Source: Desulfovibrio sp. MES5 (GTDB taxonomy: Bacteria; Desulfobacterota; Desulfovibrionia; Desulfovibrionales; Desulfovibrionaceae). From it: a DNA stretch of 64,000 bases. The stretch lies in the NCBI RefSeq assembly GCF_002237645.1, contig NZ_MJUZ01000050.1:1-64000 (forward strand), read 5' to 3'. Both the position numbers and the translations under genes were made by a program. Every line of letters begins with the position of its first letter. Position 1 is the stretch's first letter. This document shows positions 8,088-17,145 of the stretch, piece by piece. The notes below the pieces were generated by a model that was given only the letters and a program-made list of their open reading frames with translations, had not been told where the DNA came from and did no database searches.

Positions 8088-8514
8088 AATTACCTCCCGA
8101 CGCGGAGTGTTTCTCTGTGTCTATGATTTCTTGCAGCGTTCGCTGTTGCAAAAAGCTGCGGATGTGTGCGTCCAGGTCACTCCAGAAGCTGCGCGTGGAG
8201 CAGTGTTTTTCCCGTTGGCAGGGACGTCCCTTGCCCAGGCAGCGCACTGGAGATATTTCGCCTTCAAGGTGCTGAAAAACTTCTTCCATATTAATGTCAG
8301 CCGGAGCTTTGGCCAGGGCGTAGCCGCCGCCGGAACCGCGTACCGCCCGCAGTATGCCCATGGGGCGTAATGCCCGTACAATCTGCTCCAGGTAGCCCGA
8401 AGAAATGTTCTCCTCGCGGGCTACTTGCCCCAGTTGCAAAAGGTTGCCCTGGGGTTGGGCTGCCAGCCGCAAAAGAAAGCGCAGTCCGTAACGGGTTCTG
8501 GTAGAAAATCGCAT
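8071..8514 (-). CDS. iscR: Rrf2-family Fe-S-responsive transcription regulator, IscR-like
   Basis: A 147-residue Rrf2 protein with an N-terminal winged helix (MRFSTRTRYGLRFLLRLA). Three cysteines, C92, C99 and C105 (RCLGKGRPCQREKHC), match the spacing class that binds [2Fe-2S] in IscR. It is expected to repress the Fe-S operon when clusters are plentiful. A GAGGAG ribosome binding site lies 6 nt before ATG 8514. It starts only 36 nt after the metA stop, with no terminator between, so transcription probably enters from metA. Confidence 0.9.
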   Translation of the reverse strand: MRFSTRTRYGLRFLLRLAAQPQGNLLQLGQVAREENISSGYLEQIVRALRPMGILRAVRGSGGGYALAKAPADINMEEVFQHLEGEISPVRCLGKGRPCQREKHCSTRSFWSDLDAHIRSFLQQRTLQEIIDTEKHSASGGNYVELH

Positions 8515-8550
8515 AGGCTCCTCGTCTCCGGCAAGCGGGCGGTTTAGGTA

Positions 8551-9492
8551 TCACATGAACCGCGATTCGCGGTTCTGGGCAATAGCTGTAAGGCTGAACG
8601 GAGTTTCCTGATACACGTAATAGTTGAGCCAGTTACAATAAAAAAGGTGCGCGTGAGCCCGCCAGTTCATGTGCGGCATGGCAGAAGCGTCGTCATTGGG
8701 GTAGTAGTGCTGCGGCACACCGGGGTTGAGGCCCCTGTCAACATCGCGGCGATACTCGGCGTCAAGTGTTCCACGATCATACTCCAGATGTCCGGTCATG
8801 AAAACTTGCGAGTGGTCCGTGCGTTCCGCAAGGGTGACTCCCGCTTCATCCGACTGGGCCAAAAGGCGCAGGCGTGGTTCTTCAAGGATGTTCTGCGCCC
8901 GCACTTCGGTATTGCGTGAATGCGGCGCGGTAAAGGTATCGTCAAATCCCCTGAAAAGACGGCAGCCCGGATGCAGTATGTCGTGGTTATAAATGCCTGA
9001 AAGTTTGCGCGGCAGATTGAACTTGGGGATGCCGTAAAAATGGTACAAGGCAGCCTGAGCCGCCCAGCAGATGTACAGGGTCGAATACACGTGGCTGGAG
9101 GCATAGTTCATGATGTCAAGCAGCTCATGCCAGTAGTCCACATCCTCAAAAGGCAGGTGTTCCACTGGCGCGCCGGTCACAATCATGCCGTCAAAGCTGC
9201 CATGTCGTATTTCGCTGAACGTTTTGTAAAAACGTTCGAGATGCTGGGCCGGGGTGTTCTTGGATTCGTGGGCCTCTGTGCGCAACAGTGTAATATTGAC
9301 CTGAAGAGGCGAGTTGCTCAAAAGCCGCAGCATCTGCGTTTCTGTAGCAATCTTGGTGGGCATCAGATTGACGATGGCTATTTCCAGCGGGCGGATGTCC
9401 TGCGCCACGGCGCGGTCTTCGGTCATGACGAAGATGTTTTCGTTTTCGAGATCTGCGCAGGCGGGTAAATCCGCGGGAATCTTGATGGGCAT
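8551..9492 (-). CDS. metA: Homoserine O-acyltransferase of the MetA fold, probably O-acetyltransferase
   Basis: A 313-residue enzyme acylating homoserine in the first committed step of methionine synthesis. The triad C142 (YICWAAQ), H235 and E237 (GHLEY) is intact. Position 111 is Glu (GAPVEHLPF). In this family Glu111 goes with acetyl-CoA use and Gly111, as in E. coli, with succinyl-CoA, so O-acetylhomoserine is the likely product. ATG 9492 is preceded by AAGGAAGAGG and gives the usual MPIKIP N-terminus. It heads a probable operon with iscR-nifU-nifS and is controlled by a palindromic promoter region at 9603-9632. Confidence 0.93.
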   Translation of the reverse strand: MPIKIPADLPACADLENENIFVMTEDRAVAQDIRPLEIAIVNLMPTKIATETQMLRLLSNSPLQVNITLLRTEAHESKNTPAQHLERFYKTFSEIRHGSFDGMIVTGAPVEHLPFEDVDYWHELLDIMNYASSHVYSTLYICWAAQAALYHFYGIPKFNLPRKLSGIYNHDILHPGCRLFRGFDDTFTAPHSRNTEVRAQNILEEPRLRLLAQSDEAGVTLAERTDHSQVFMTGHLEYDRGTLDAEYRRDVDRGLNPGVPQHYYPNDDASAMPHMNWRAHAHLFYCNWLNYYVYQETPFSLTAIAQNRESRFM

Positions 9493-9565
9493 GGCCTCTT
9501 CCTTGACCCTGAAGTTAATACGAAGGCAGTGATTTTCTTGCCGAGCCGTGTTCATGCCTAGCGTC

Positions 9566-9597
9566 GGGTCCCCGCTTTTTTGCTCTTGCGGGGACCC
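9566..9597 (-). other. Stable hairpin at the 5' end of the metA transcript
   Basis: Inverted repeat GGGTCCCCGC / GCGGGGACCC, 10 bp with a 12-nt loop. If the promoter at 9605-9632 is right, transcription starts around 9598, so this hairpin would be the very first element of the mRNA. There is no T tract, so it is not an obvious terminator. A role in mRNA stability is an inference. Confidence 0.55.
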
Positions 9598-9602
9598 TGG
9601 CT

Positions 9603-9632
9603 AAAACATAGCGATTTGATATGTTTTGTCAA
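9603..9632 (-). promoter_or_regulatory. metA promoter with overlapping palindromic operator
   Basis: On the minus strand TTGACA (9632-9627) and TATGTT (9610-9605) are spaced by 16 nt. The palindrome AAAACATA-N9-TATGTTTT at 9603-9627 covers the -10 and spacer, as expected for a repressor site. The regulator is not identifiable from sequence; a methionine- or SAH-responsive repressor is one possibility. Confidence 0.6.
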
Positions 9633-9685
9633 GACGCTATAAAGGCTATTTGTTTGTACAGACAGTAAGAGGGTCACTGTTCATG

Positions 9686-10417
9686 TTACACCGCAATTAT
9701 ATGGCACTCCACAGGAATATCGCTTTGCGCATCCTTCATGGCTTGCTGCACCAATCGCTCAAGCCCGCCACAGCAAGGTACGCTCATGCGCAACACCGTG
9801 AGCCTGGCTATCTGCCCAGACTTTATAATGGCCGTGAGTTTTTCCAGCAAGGCCGCGTTGTCTTCGAGTTTTGGGCAAGCAATGATGGGAATGCGGCCCG
9901 CTATCCAGTCCTTGTGCAGGCTAGGCAGGGCAAAACCGGCGCAGTGGGCGGCCAGCAGCACATGCGCGCCCTTGAGAAAGGCGGCAGTGGGCGGCACAAG
10001 GCGCAACTGTATGGGCCACGAGGGCAGGTCTGTGGCAAGGCCGGGATTGGCGGCCACAGCAGCGGGGCTTAACGGTTTGAGGGCCCGCGCCATACTTCCG
10101 GGGCAACCGCCGGTTTTATGCGGCATGTCGTGTGAAAGCCCGTGCTGGCCATGCCCGGCAGGCTTGCCTGCCAGCCCGTCGCGTTCAGCCTTGGCGGCAA
10201 GGGCCTCTTCTTCATCAAAATCTTCCGCCTCACGCTCAATAAGCTGTAAAGCGCCCTCGGGACAGTTCAGGCAGGCGCCCAGACCATCGCAGTAAGAGTC
10301 TTTTATAAGTTTGGCCTTGCCGTCAACAATAGCCAGCGCGCCCTCGGCGCAGTCAAGTATACACTGACCGCACCCGGTGCACTTTTCTTCATCAATCTGA
10401 ATAATAAGACGTTTCAT
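9686..10417 (-). CDS. Ferredoxin-like 4Fe-4S protein with C-terminal CCGG domain
   Basis: A 243-residue protein. Residues 1-60 resemble a 2[4Fe-4S] ferredoxin. C13, C16, C19 and C23 (CTGCGQCILDC) are complete. The second cluster motif is irregular: C43, C49 and C52 only (CDGLGACLNCPEGA). A His-rich linker (HGQHGLSHDMPHK, about 88-100) and a domain of about 130 residues with VPCCGG near the end follow. It probably carries electrons to an unknown partner. It starts 3 nt after the upstream phosphatase gene, in one operon. I do not know a characterised homologue. Confidence 0.75.
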   Translation of the reverse strand: MKRLIIQIDEEKCTGCGQCILDCAEGALAIVDGKAKLIKDSYCDGLGACLNCPEGALQLIEREAEDFDEEEALAAKAERDGLAGKPAGHGQHGLSHDMPHKTGGCPGSMARALKPLSPAAVAANPGLATDLPSWPIQLRLVPPTAAFLKGAHVLLAAHCAGFALPSLHKDWIAGRIPIIACPKLEDNAALLEKLTAIIKSGQIARLTVLRMSVPCCGGLERLVQQAMKDAQSDIPVECHIIAV

Positions 10418-10420
10418 GCG

Positions 10421-11077
10421 TTATTCCTCTTCCGCCAGTGTCGGCAGTTGGGAAGGACTGTCAATAATATGATCGGCCCCGGCACGGCGCAGTTCTTCTG
10501 CGCCACGGAATCCCCAGGCCACGCCTACAGAAACCACGCTCGCGTTATGTGCGGTCAGCACATCCACATCGCTGTCGCCCACATACAGAGTTTGTGGGAC
10601 AGAAATACGCATTGATTCCATCATGTCCAGAAGGGCACGGGGATGCGGTTTCAGGGGCGCGTCCTTTCGGGCGCCGCGAACCAAGGCAAAAGGAATGTCA
10701 GAAAAGTAGTGCTGTACGATTTCCAGAGTATGTTCTTCAGGCTTATTGGAAAGAACCGCCAGAGGGTGCCCGGCGGCCAGCAGCGTTTCCAAAGCTGCAA
10801 TAACGCCGTCGTAGGGGCGGCTGTGCTCGCACATATGCTGTCCATAGTATTGGCGGGCTTCTTCTACCATCTGCGCCATGGCCTGTTCGTCAAGGCTGGC
10901 GTCTGCGGGCAGGGTGCTGCGCACAAGGTTGCCAAAGCCGTTTCCCACAAACTGTCTGTAGCTTGACAGTGGGTGAGGGGGGTAGCCATGTTTTTCAAGT
11001 ATGGTGTTGCAGGCGGTACCTATGTCAGCAAGAGAATCGAGCAGGGTTCCGTCAAGGTCAAAGAAAAAGGCTTTCAT
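10421..11077 (-). CDS. HAD-family phosphatase, phosphoglycolate phosphatase-like
   Basis: A 218-residue HAD hydrolase with the nucleophile motif FFFDLDGTLLDS at the N-terminus, motif II in AVLSNKPEE, and the C-terminal acidic motif YVGDSDVDVLTAHNA. This matches the Gph group, but substrates in this family cannot be read from sequence. ATG 11077 follows GGGAG by 8 nt. The longer frame to 11119 is not needed. Upstream, an ACAATG/CATTGT inverted repeat (11116-11139) could be an operator. Confidence 0.82.
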   Translation of the reverse strand: MKAFFFDLDGTLLDSLADIGTACNTILEKHGYPPHPLSSYRQFVGNGFGNLVRSTLPADASLDEQAMAQMVEEARQYYGQHMCEHSRPYDGVIAALETLLAAGHPLAVLSNKPEEHTLEIVQHYFSDIPFALVRGARKDAPLKPHPRALLDMMESMRISVPQTLYVGDSDVDVLTAHNASVVSVGVAWGFRGAEELRRAGADHIIDSPSQLPTLAEEE

Positions 11078-11279
11078 CAAAACTCCCGTTGGTCCTTGGT
11101 AACAGTAGAAGCCCCACAATGGCGTTGTAAAAACATTGTAGCGGAAAAGCAGTACAAATCACAAGTCTGCACCCGTGCAAAAAAGCATCAAGGTGAATTT
11201 TAGACACAGGATTAACTGTTGGTCCCATATTGCCGGGCTGTTTTTTGTACAAAGGCTTTGCGTATTGTGTCAAATGGTT

Positions 11280-11309
11280 GCGCCGTGCTTCTGGACAGAG
11301 GCACGGCGC
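11280..11309 (+). other. Hairpin in the leader of the OTC-like gene
   Basis: Perfect 9-bp inverted repeat GCGCCGTGC / GCACGGCGC with a 12-nt loop, about 60 nt before ATG 11370. No T tract follows. It could end transcripts arriving from upstream or regulate the gene. Confidence 0.4.
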
Positions 11310-11369
11310 CTTGTTAGAGTCTTAGCACCAGGCTGAATTAACGTATGTGACCCTCGTCACGGAGGATTT

Positions 11370-12266
11370 ATGGCACGACATATTTTAACTCTCAAGAATC
11401 TGGGCGAGAAGGCATCCTGGCTCCTTGTGCAACAGGCCATGGGCATGCCGGACGCAAAAACCCGTACCAATTTTATGAATGAACGTGTGGCAATGCTCAT
11501 ATTTGCCGACTATTCCCTGCCGGAGCGGCTTTGCGTTTCGGCTGCGGTGCGGCAAATGGGCGGGGCTGTGGTATATGAAGGCAACCGTACTGTCTGGCGG
11601 AGAGAACTGGCTGCCTTTCGTGAACAGCTTATGCCGATCTTCAGTTATTATGTGGATTGTCTCTACACGTATGGCTTGTCTGTAAGCTCCTGGAATCCGG
11701 ACCGGCTTGCCTTGCGGTTTCCGATCATCAATGCGGGCAGCCCCGACGCGCACCCAGCGCACGCCCTAGCTGATATCGCCTGCATACTCCGCAATTCCAA
11801 AGACCTTCGCAATGTCACCTGCGCCTGGATAGGCTGCCTCAATGGCACCCTGCATTCCCTGGTGACGGCCACGGAGTGGTTCCACTTCAACTTGCGCATA
11901 GCCCTGCCGCCGCATGTGGACTCAACCTCCCTCAAAGAAGAAGCGGCGCGACTGGGAAGCAACATCGAATTTGTGGATACGCCCGAGGAAGCTGTTACAG
12001 GCGCAAATTATATCTCGGTCGGCTGCCGGGGCGGTCTTACCGCTGAAGAATATGATGACTGGAGCGTAAGCGAGGAACTGTTGGCCAAGGCAAAGCCCCA
12101 CGCCAAGGTCATGCTTGGCGCAGCGCCAGCCGATGCCATCATGGTGAGCAGCAACATCATGCGTAACGGCAAAACGTCCATGCTGGCGCAACAGTCCGAA
12201 TACCGGCTGCGCATGCACAAACGCATGCTGCACTGGGCATTTCTGGATAATGACGACGATGTCTAA
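11370..12266 (+). CDS. Ornithine carbamoyltransferase-like protein lacking catalytic motifs
   Basis: A 298-residue member of the aspartate/ornithine carbamoyltransferase fold. Recognisable family landmarks are LIF..YS (residues 44-49), the ornithine-domain motif region NAGSPDAHPAHALAD (121-135) and WIGCLN (153-158). The carbamoyl-phosphate loop STRTR is replaced by SLPER (49-53). The HCLP active-site motif is replaced by LGAAP (249-253), removing the catalytic cysteine. The frame is intact, with a strong GGAGG site before ATG 11370, so it is not decaying visibly. It may be a regulatory pseudoenzyme or a transcarbamylase with altered chemistry. It stands alone, divergent from the phosphatase operon. 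Confidence 0.7.
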   Translation: MARHILTLKNLGEKASWLLVQQAMGMPDAKTRTNFMNERVAMLIFADYSLPERLCVSAAVRQMGGAVVYEGNRTVWRRELAAFREQLMPIFSYYVDCLYTYGLSVSSWNPDRLALRFPIINAGSPDAHPAHALADIACILRNSKDLRNVTCAWIGCLNGTLHSLVTATEWFHFNLRIALPPHVDSTSLKEEAARLGSNIEFVDTPEEAVTGANYISVGCRGGLTAEEYDDWSVSEELLAKAKPHAKVMLGAAPADAIMVSSNIMRNGKTSMLAQQSEYRLRMHKRMLHWAFLDNDDDV

Positions 12267-12465
12267 AACTTGTGGACAAGCTGTTTTTCAGCGTGTGCAT
12301 TCATGCAATTCAGATCATGCCAATTACGGCGCACAATCCCGCTCATAAGCAGCGGCGTCGTCGTGGCCTGCAAGACCCTGTGGGCAACGACTCAAGCCGC
12401 GTTTGACGCCTTGCCGGCGGGTTTTTGCTCGCGTGGCCGCCTGAATTTTTTGCGGCAGTTTTACT

Positions 12466-12560
12466 TCGAAAGGTTTTGCGGGGGAGGGACCTTATGCAAA
12501 AGGTCCCTCCCCCCACGCCCCACCCTAAAACCTTTATTGTATTCTATGGCGCTGCAAAGT
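12466..12560 (+). repeat. Intergenic palindromic repeat, family A copy 2
   Basis: The arms GGGGGAGGGACCTT and AAGGTCCCTCCCCC (12480-12513) surround a 6-nt loop, followed by a C-rich tail and CTAAAACCTTTATTGTATTC. Relative to the 36.8 kb copy the stem is two base pairs shorter, with both arms changed together. It lies about 210 nt downstream of the OTC-like gene. Confidence 0.8.
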
Positions 12561-12625
12561 GTTTTCGGGGCTGGAGCGAGGGTTCCGAAACGGAGTCTTA
12601 AGGCACTATATTTTTTAATGTTGTC

Positions 12626-12729
12626 ATTCTGCCCAAATACGGTTTTTGGCAGAATTCACGTCACGTTACGGCGCGCCGCATTTTCGTGCAGCGGTAGAGC
12701 GTGTTGCCTTTGAAAAAGGTCATCACGCC
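12626..12729 (-). repeat. Intergenic repeat, family B copy (inverted)
   Basis: This matches 28935-29041 in reverse orientation. It shares an ATTCTGCC / GGCAGAAT inverted repeat (12626-12655), GTGAATTCTGCC, GCGCGCCGTAAC, GCTGCACG and an AGAGC element with CCTTTGAAAAA. It is noncoding, and its function is unknown. Confidence 0.7.
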
Positions 12730-12800
12730 AAAAAGTTATCTGCACAAAATGTTGGGAATCTGCATTTGCAATGTCGCAACGTTGCAATGCTGCAAGGCAA

Positions 12801-12838
12801 AAAAAGAACCGCCCGTTGGTACGGGCGGTTCTTTTTTT
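12801..12838 (-). terminator. Bidirectional intrinsic terminator
   Basis: A perfect stem AAGAACCGCCCGT / ACGGGCGGTTCTT lies around a TGG loop, flanked by A and T runs on both sides. It sits 15 nt after the stop of the minus-strand gene at 12853 and so ends the nuclease-queC-unknown operon. Confidence 0.92.
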
Positions 12839-12852
12839 ATGTGGCGAACGTG

Positions 12853-13437
12853 TCAGTCCGCCAGAATCTCGTATTGTTCCAGCTTGTCCCACACGGCGCT
12901 GATGAGCATGGCCATGATGGCCGCCAGGCGCGCCATGGACTGATTGTCCAGAGGCGTGGCCTCGCCGCGAATCCGGGCCGATTCCACAGCAAGGCGCTGG
13001 CAGAAAAGTTCAGGGCATTGTGACTGCTGCCCCTGGGCCAGCAACGGCATGTATTGGGCGAAGGGGCCATCCACAAAGGCTTCCAGCTCCGTGCCCGCGT
13101 CCTTTGTGTGTTTGCCGGACTCTTCAGGGTGGTCTGCGCTCTGGCCGGGCTGCTCAGCCTGATTTTGGCCAGCATGGTGCAAAAGGTTGCCTGTCTGGCG
13201 CAGGTAGCCCATAAGCACACTGTTGGGGGCGTACTGCATGAGGCCCGCCGTGACCACCGCATGAGTAAAGGCGCGCCACTCTGAACAAAAGCAGATAGCC
13301 CCCTGGCCATCAAGATAGCTGGACGGCAACTGGGCGCTGTGTGCAAGGCGAACCATGCCTTCCACATCCGTATTGATGGCAAAAAGAATGCAGGCCGCTT
13401 CAATGCCCTGCGCGGCATTCAACTGTTTTTTGGACAT
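12853..13437 (-). CDS. Uncharacterised protein downstream of queC
   Basis: A 194-residue protein I do not recognise. It has a hydrophobic stretch (EAACILFAI), a cysteine pair context (AICFCSEW, near residue 50) and a charged, Gln/Glu-rich middle (about 92-120). The C-terminal half is helical ([22 protein letters not shown]). No signal peptide or catalytic motif is evident. Its start overlaps the end of queC by 19 nt, so it is translated from the same mRNA. No function can be given. Confidence 0.7.
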   Translation of the reverse strand: MSKKQLNAAQGIEAACILFAINTDVEGMVRLAHSAQLPSSYLDGQGAICFCSEWRAFTHAVVTAGLMQYAPNSVLMGYLRQTGNLLHHAGQNQAEQPGQSADHPEESGKHTKDAGTELEAFVDGPFAQYMPLLAQGQQSQCPELFCQRLAVESARIRGEATPLDNQSMARLAAIMAMLISAVWDKLEQYEILAD

Positions 13438-14201
13438 GTTTTTTCACTTTCGGTCTGGCGGGCGGCTACGTACTCGGCATGCCCCGCTGCCCGCAATCGG
13501 CAGGCCGGGCACTGGCCGCAGCCATAGCCCCAGGTGTGACGGTCGCCGCGCTGGCCCGCGTAGCATGTATGGCTTTCCTCAACAATCAGGTCCACCAGGG
13601 CGGAACCGCCCAGGTTGGACGCCAGGGTCCAGGCGTCTTTTTTGCTGCGCCACATGAGCGGCGTGTGCAAAACGTAGCTCGCGCCCATACCCGTGTTCAG
13701 GGCCACCTGCATGGCCTTGATGCTGTCATCGCGGCAATCGGGGTATCCGGAATAATCGCTCTGGCACACGCCGAGCACCATATGGCGTATGCCCAGGCCA
13801 TAGGCCCAGGCGGCCGCGTGCAGAATAAAAATAAGGTTCCGGCCCGGCACAAAGGTGTTGGGCAGGCCGTCAGGGCCTTGCTCTTCAATGGGCGCTGATG
13901 ACGTGAGAGCCGTATTGGCCAGCTGGCGAAAAAGGTCAATATCCAGCAGGCAATCGGGGCCTAGGCGCTGCTCCCATTGAGGTTTCAGCGCGGCCATCCC
14001 CTGTCGCAGGTTCTGGCGGCAGGCCAATTCCACGGAATGGCGCTGCCCGTAATCAAAGCCAAGGGTGCGGACCTTGCCGAAACGCTCCAAAGCCCAGGCC
14101 AGACAGGTGGCGGAATCCTGGCCGCCGGAAAAGATGACCAGAGCCGTCTGATCCGCCAGCGGCCCGTGGGCGGCGTCATTCTGCTCAAGCCATCCACTCA
14201 T
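13419..14201 (-). CDS. queC: 7-cyano-7-deazaguanine (preQ0) synthase QueC
   Basis: A 260-residue ATP-dependent enzyme converting 7-carboxy-7-deazaguanine to preQ0 in queuosine synthesis. The PP-loop SGGQDS is at residues 25-30 and FDYGQRH follows. The C-terminal zinc site is seen as C-x(n)-CGQCPAC. ATG 14201 overlaps the stop of the upstream nuclease gene in an ATGA. The longer frame up to 14399 lies within that gene. Confidence 0.93.
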   Translation of the reverse strand: MSGWLEQNDAAHGPLADQTALVIFSGGQDSATCLAWALERFGKVRTLGFDYGQRHSVELACRQNLRQGMAALKPQWEQRLGPDCLLDIDLFRQLANTALTSSAPIEEQGPDGLPNTFVPGRNLIFILHAAAWAYGLGIRHMVLGVCQSDYSGYPDCRDDSIKAMQVALNTGMGASYVLHTPLMWRSKKDAWTLASNLGGSALVDLIVEESHTCYAGQRGDRHTWGYGCGQCPACRLRAAGHAEYVAARQTESEKTCPKNS

Positions 14202-15250
14202 GGCGTCACCGGCCAGAAGGGGCAAACCCGCGCAGGGGCGTAACCAGCCATGAAGGCGTCCATCAGGTTGCCGAAATAGACACGGTTTCTTGGACGGATG
14301 CTCTGGGCTTCGGCACAGTCTGAGGGGAAGAAGCGCAGGGACTCCTTGTTGCCAAGATAGGTGTTTTTGGCCACAGGCTGCGAAAGCAAAAAGCCCCACA
14401 TGCCGCGCCGTTCGGCAATGGCCTCATGCTGCAGGGTGCGCAGGCGTTCCTGCAATTGCGGGCTCAGGTCGCGGTGCGGATAAAAATAGGCCGCGCCGTT
14501 GCGCACCATGATTTCATTGAGGGATCTGCCGTCAGGCAGCATAACTTCGGCCAGGATGCGGCCATACAGGTCGCGGTGCTTGACGCCCGCCTGAAGGAGC
14601 TTCACCTGCTGGCCCTGGGCCAGCGCTGCAAGCTGGACCCTGGCTTCGCGCGCAAAAAGCTGACCCCTGCGGTCGCCCCGGGCCAGTTCTGGCGCGTCAA
14701 TGCCCGCCAGACGCACGACGCGCCTGTCCGTGAGCTTGAGGGTGTCGCCGTCAAAACAGGTCGCCACAAAGCCAAGAGGCTGGGGCAGAGGAGGGGCCTC
14801 CGGGGCCGTGTTGGGGGCTACCTGAGGCGCAGGAGCTGCTTGAGTCGTGGGGGATGCCTGAGGCGTGGAGGCCGGGCTTGGGGCCGCCTGAGGAGTAGGG
14901 GCCGCTTCGCTGGCGGCGGGGACGGTGCTGTCCGGCACAGCAGCGGCAGCCGGTTCAGCGGGGGAAACTTCAGCTTCAGCGGTGTCCGTGAGTATTGCTG
15001 TGGCGTCACGGGGGCTGTCAGCCTTGCTCGGGATTGCGCTGGCAGCAGCGTCCGCGTTGTCCGGATTTGCGGCTGCGGGTGTGGGGGCGGCGGTCTGCTG
15101 TTGCGTCTGGGCCCAGGAACAGACAGCAGGTGAAAGGCTCAACAGGGGCAGGAGAGCCAGCAGACAAACAAGGCCAAAAAACCTGGGCGCACTGTACAGC
15201 CGCCCGAACCTGCGCAAAGCTGACACAATCACTATGGTATCCTGCTGCAT
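14198..15250 (-). CDS. Exported staphylococcal-nuclease-like (thermonuclease) protein
   Basis: About 350 residues. The N-terminus has an Arg-rich start and a hydrophobic segment ([20 protein letters not shown]) fitting a signal peptide or anchor. A long Ala/Pro/Thr-rich low-complexity linker of about 110 residues follows. The SNase domain comes next, with [26 protein letters not shown] and a C-terminal RRGMWG. It probably cleaves nucleic acid outside the cytoplasmic membrane. The start is uncertain: ATG 15250 has no clear ribosome site, and a TTG at 15286 preceded by GGGA is an alternative. It forms an operon with queC. Confidence 0.8.
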   Translation of the reverse strand: MQQDTIVIVSALRRFGRLYSAPRFFGLVCLLALLPLLSLSPAVCSWAQTQQQTAAPTPAAANPDNADAAASAIPSKADSPRDATAILTDTAEAEVSPAEPAAAAVPDSTVPAASEAAPTPQAAPSPASTPQASPTTQAAPAPQVAPNTAPEAPPLPQPLGFVATCFDGDTLKLTDRRVVRLAGIDAPELARGDRRGQLFAREARVQLAALAQGQQVKLLQAGVKHRDLYGRILAEVMLPDGRSLNEIMVRNGAAYFYPHRDLSPQLQERLRTLQHEAIAERRGMWGFLLSQPVAKNTYLGNKESLRFFPSDCAEAQSIRPRNRVYFGNLMDAFMAGYAPARVCPFWPVTP

Positions 15251-15335
15251 ATGTGAAAAAGTAGCGGAGCCATGCCGCCCTTTCAAAATTTTGAGTCCCG
15301 TAAAACCGGTTTCAGCTCTGGGCGGCCATAAAGCC

Positions 15336-15368
15336 GGGGCGGTCTGGCAGTATATGCCAGGCCGCCCC
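15336..15368 (-). terminator. Strong hairpin after rpoD, probable terminator
   Basis: A 14-bp stem GGGGCGGTCTGGCA / TGCCAGGCCGCCCC with one mismatch-type wobble and a 5-nt loop, 8 nt after the rpoD stop (15376). There is no long T run on the minus strand, so termination may be partial. Confidence 0.6.
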
Positions 15369-15375
15369 GCATGAA

Positions 15376-17131
<1,756 letters not shown>

Positions 17132-17145
<14 letters not shown>

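Larger units (their letters stand above)
12267..12852. other. Repeat-rich gene-free region
   Basis: No gene is supported. The stretch contains a family A palindromic element (12466-12560), a family B element (12626-12729) and the terminator at 12801-12838. The ORFs that cross it run through these repeats. Confidence 0.6.

Noticed and set aside
6092-8514. nifU/nifS as part of a nitrogen-fixation cluster
   Set aside because: No nif structural or regulatory gene is present. The IscR-type regulator points to general Fe-S assembly.
9566-9597. Hairpin before metA as an intrinsic terminator or SAM riboswitch
   Set aside because: There is no T tract and none of the conserved SAM aptamer sequence blocks.
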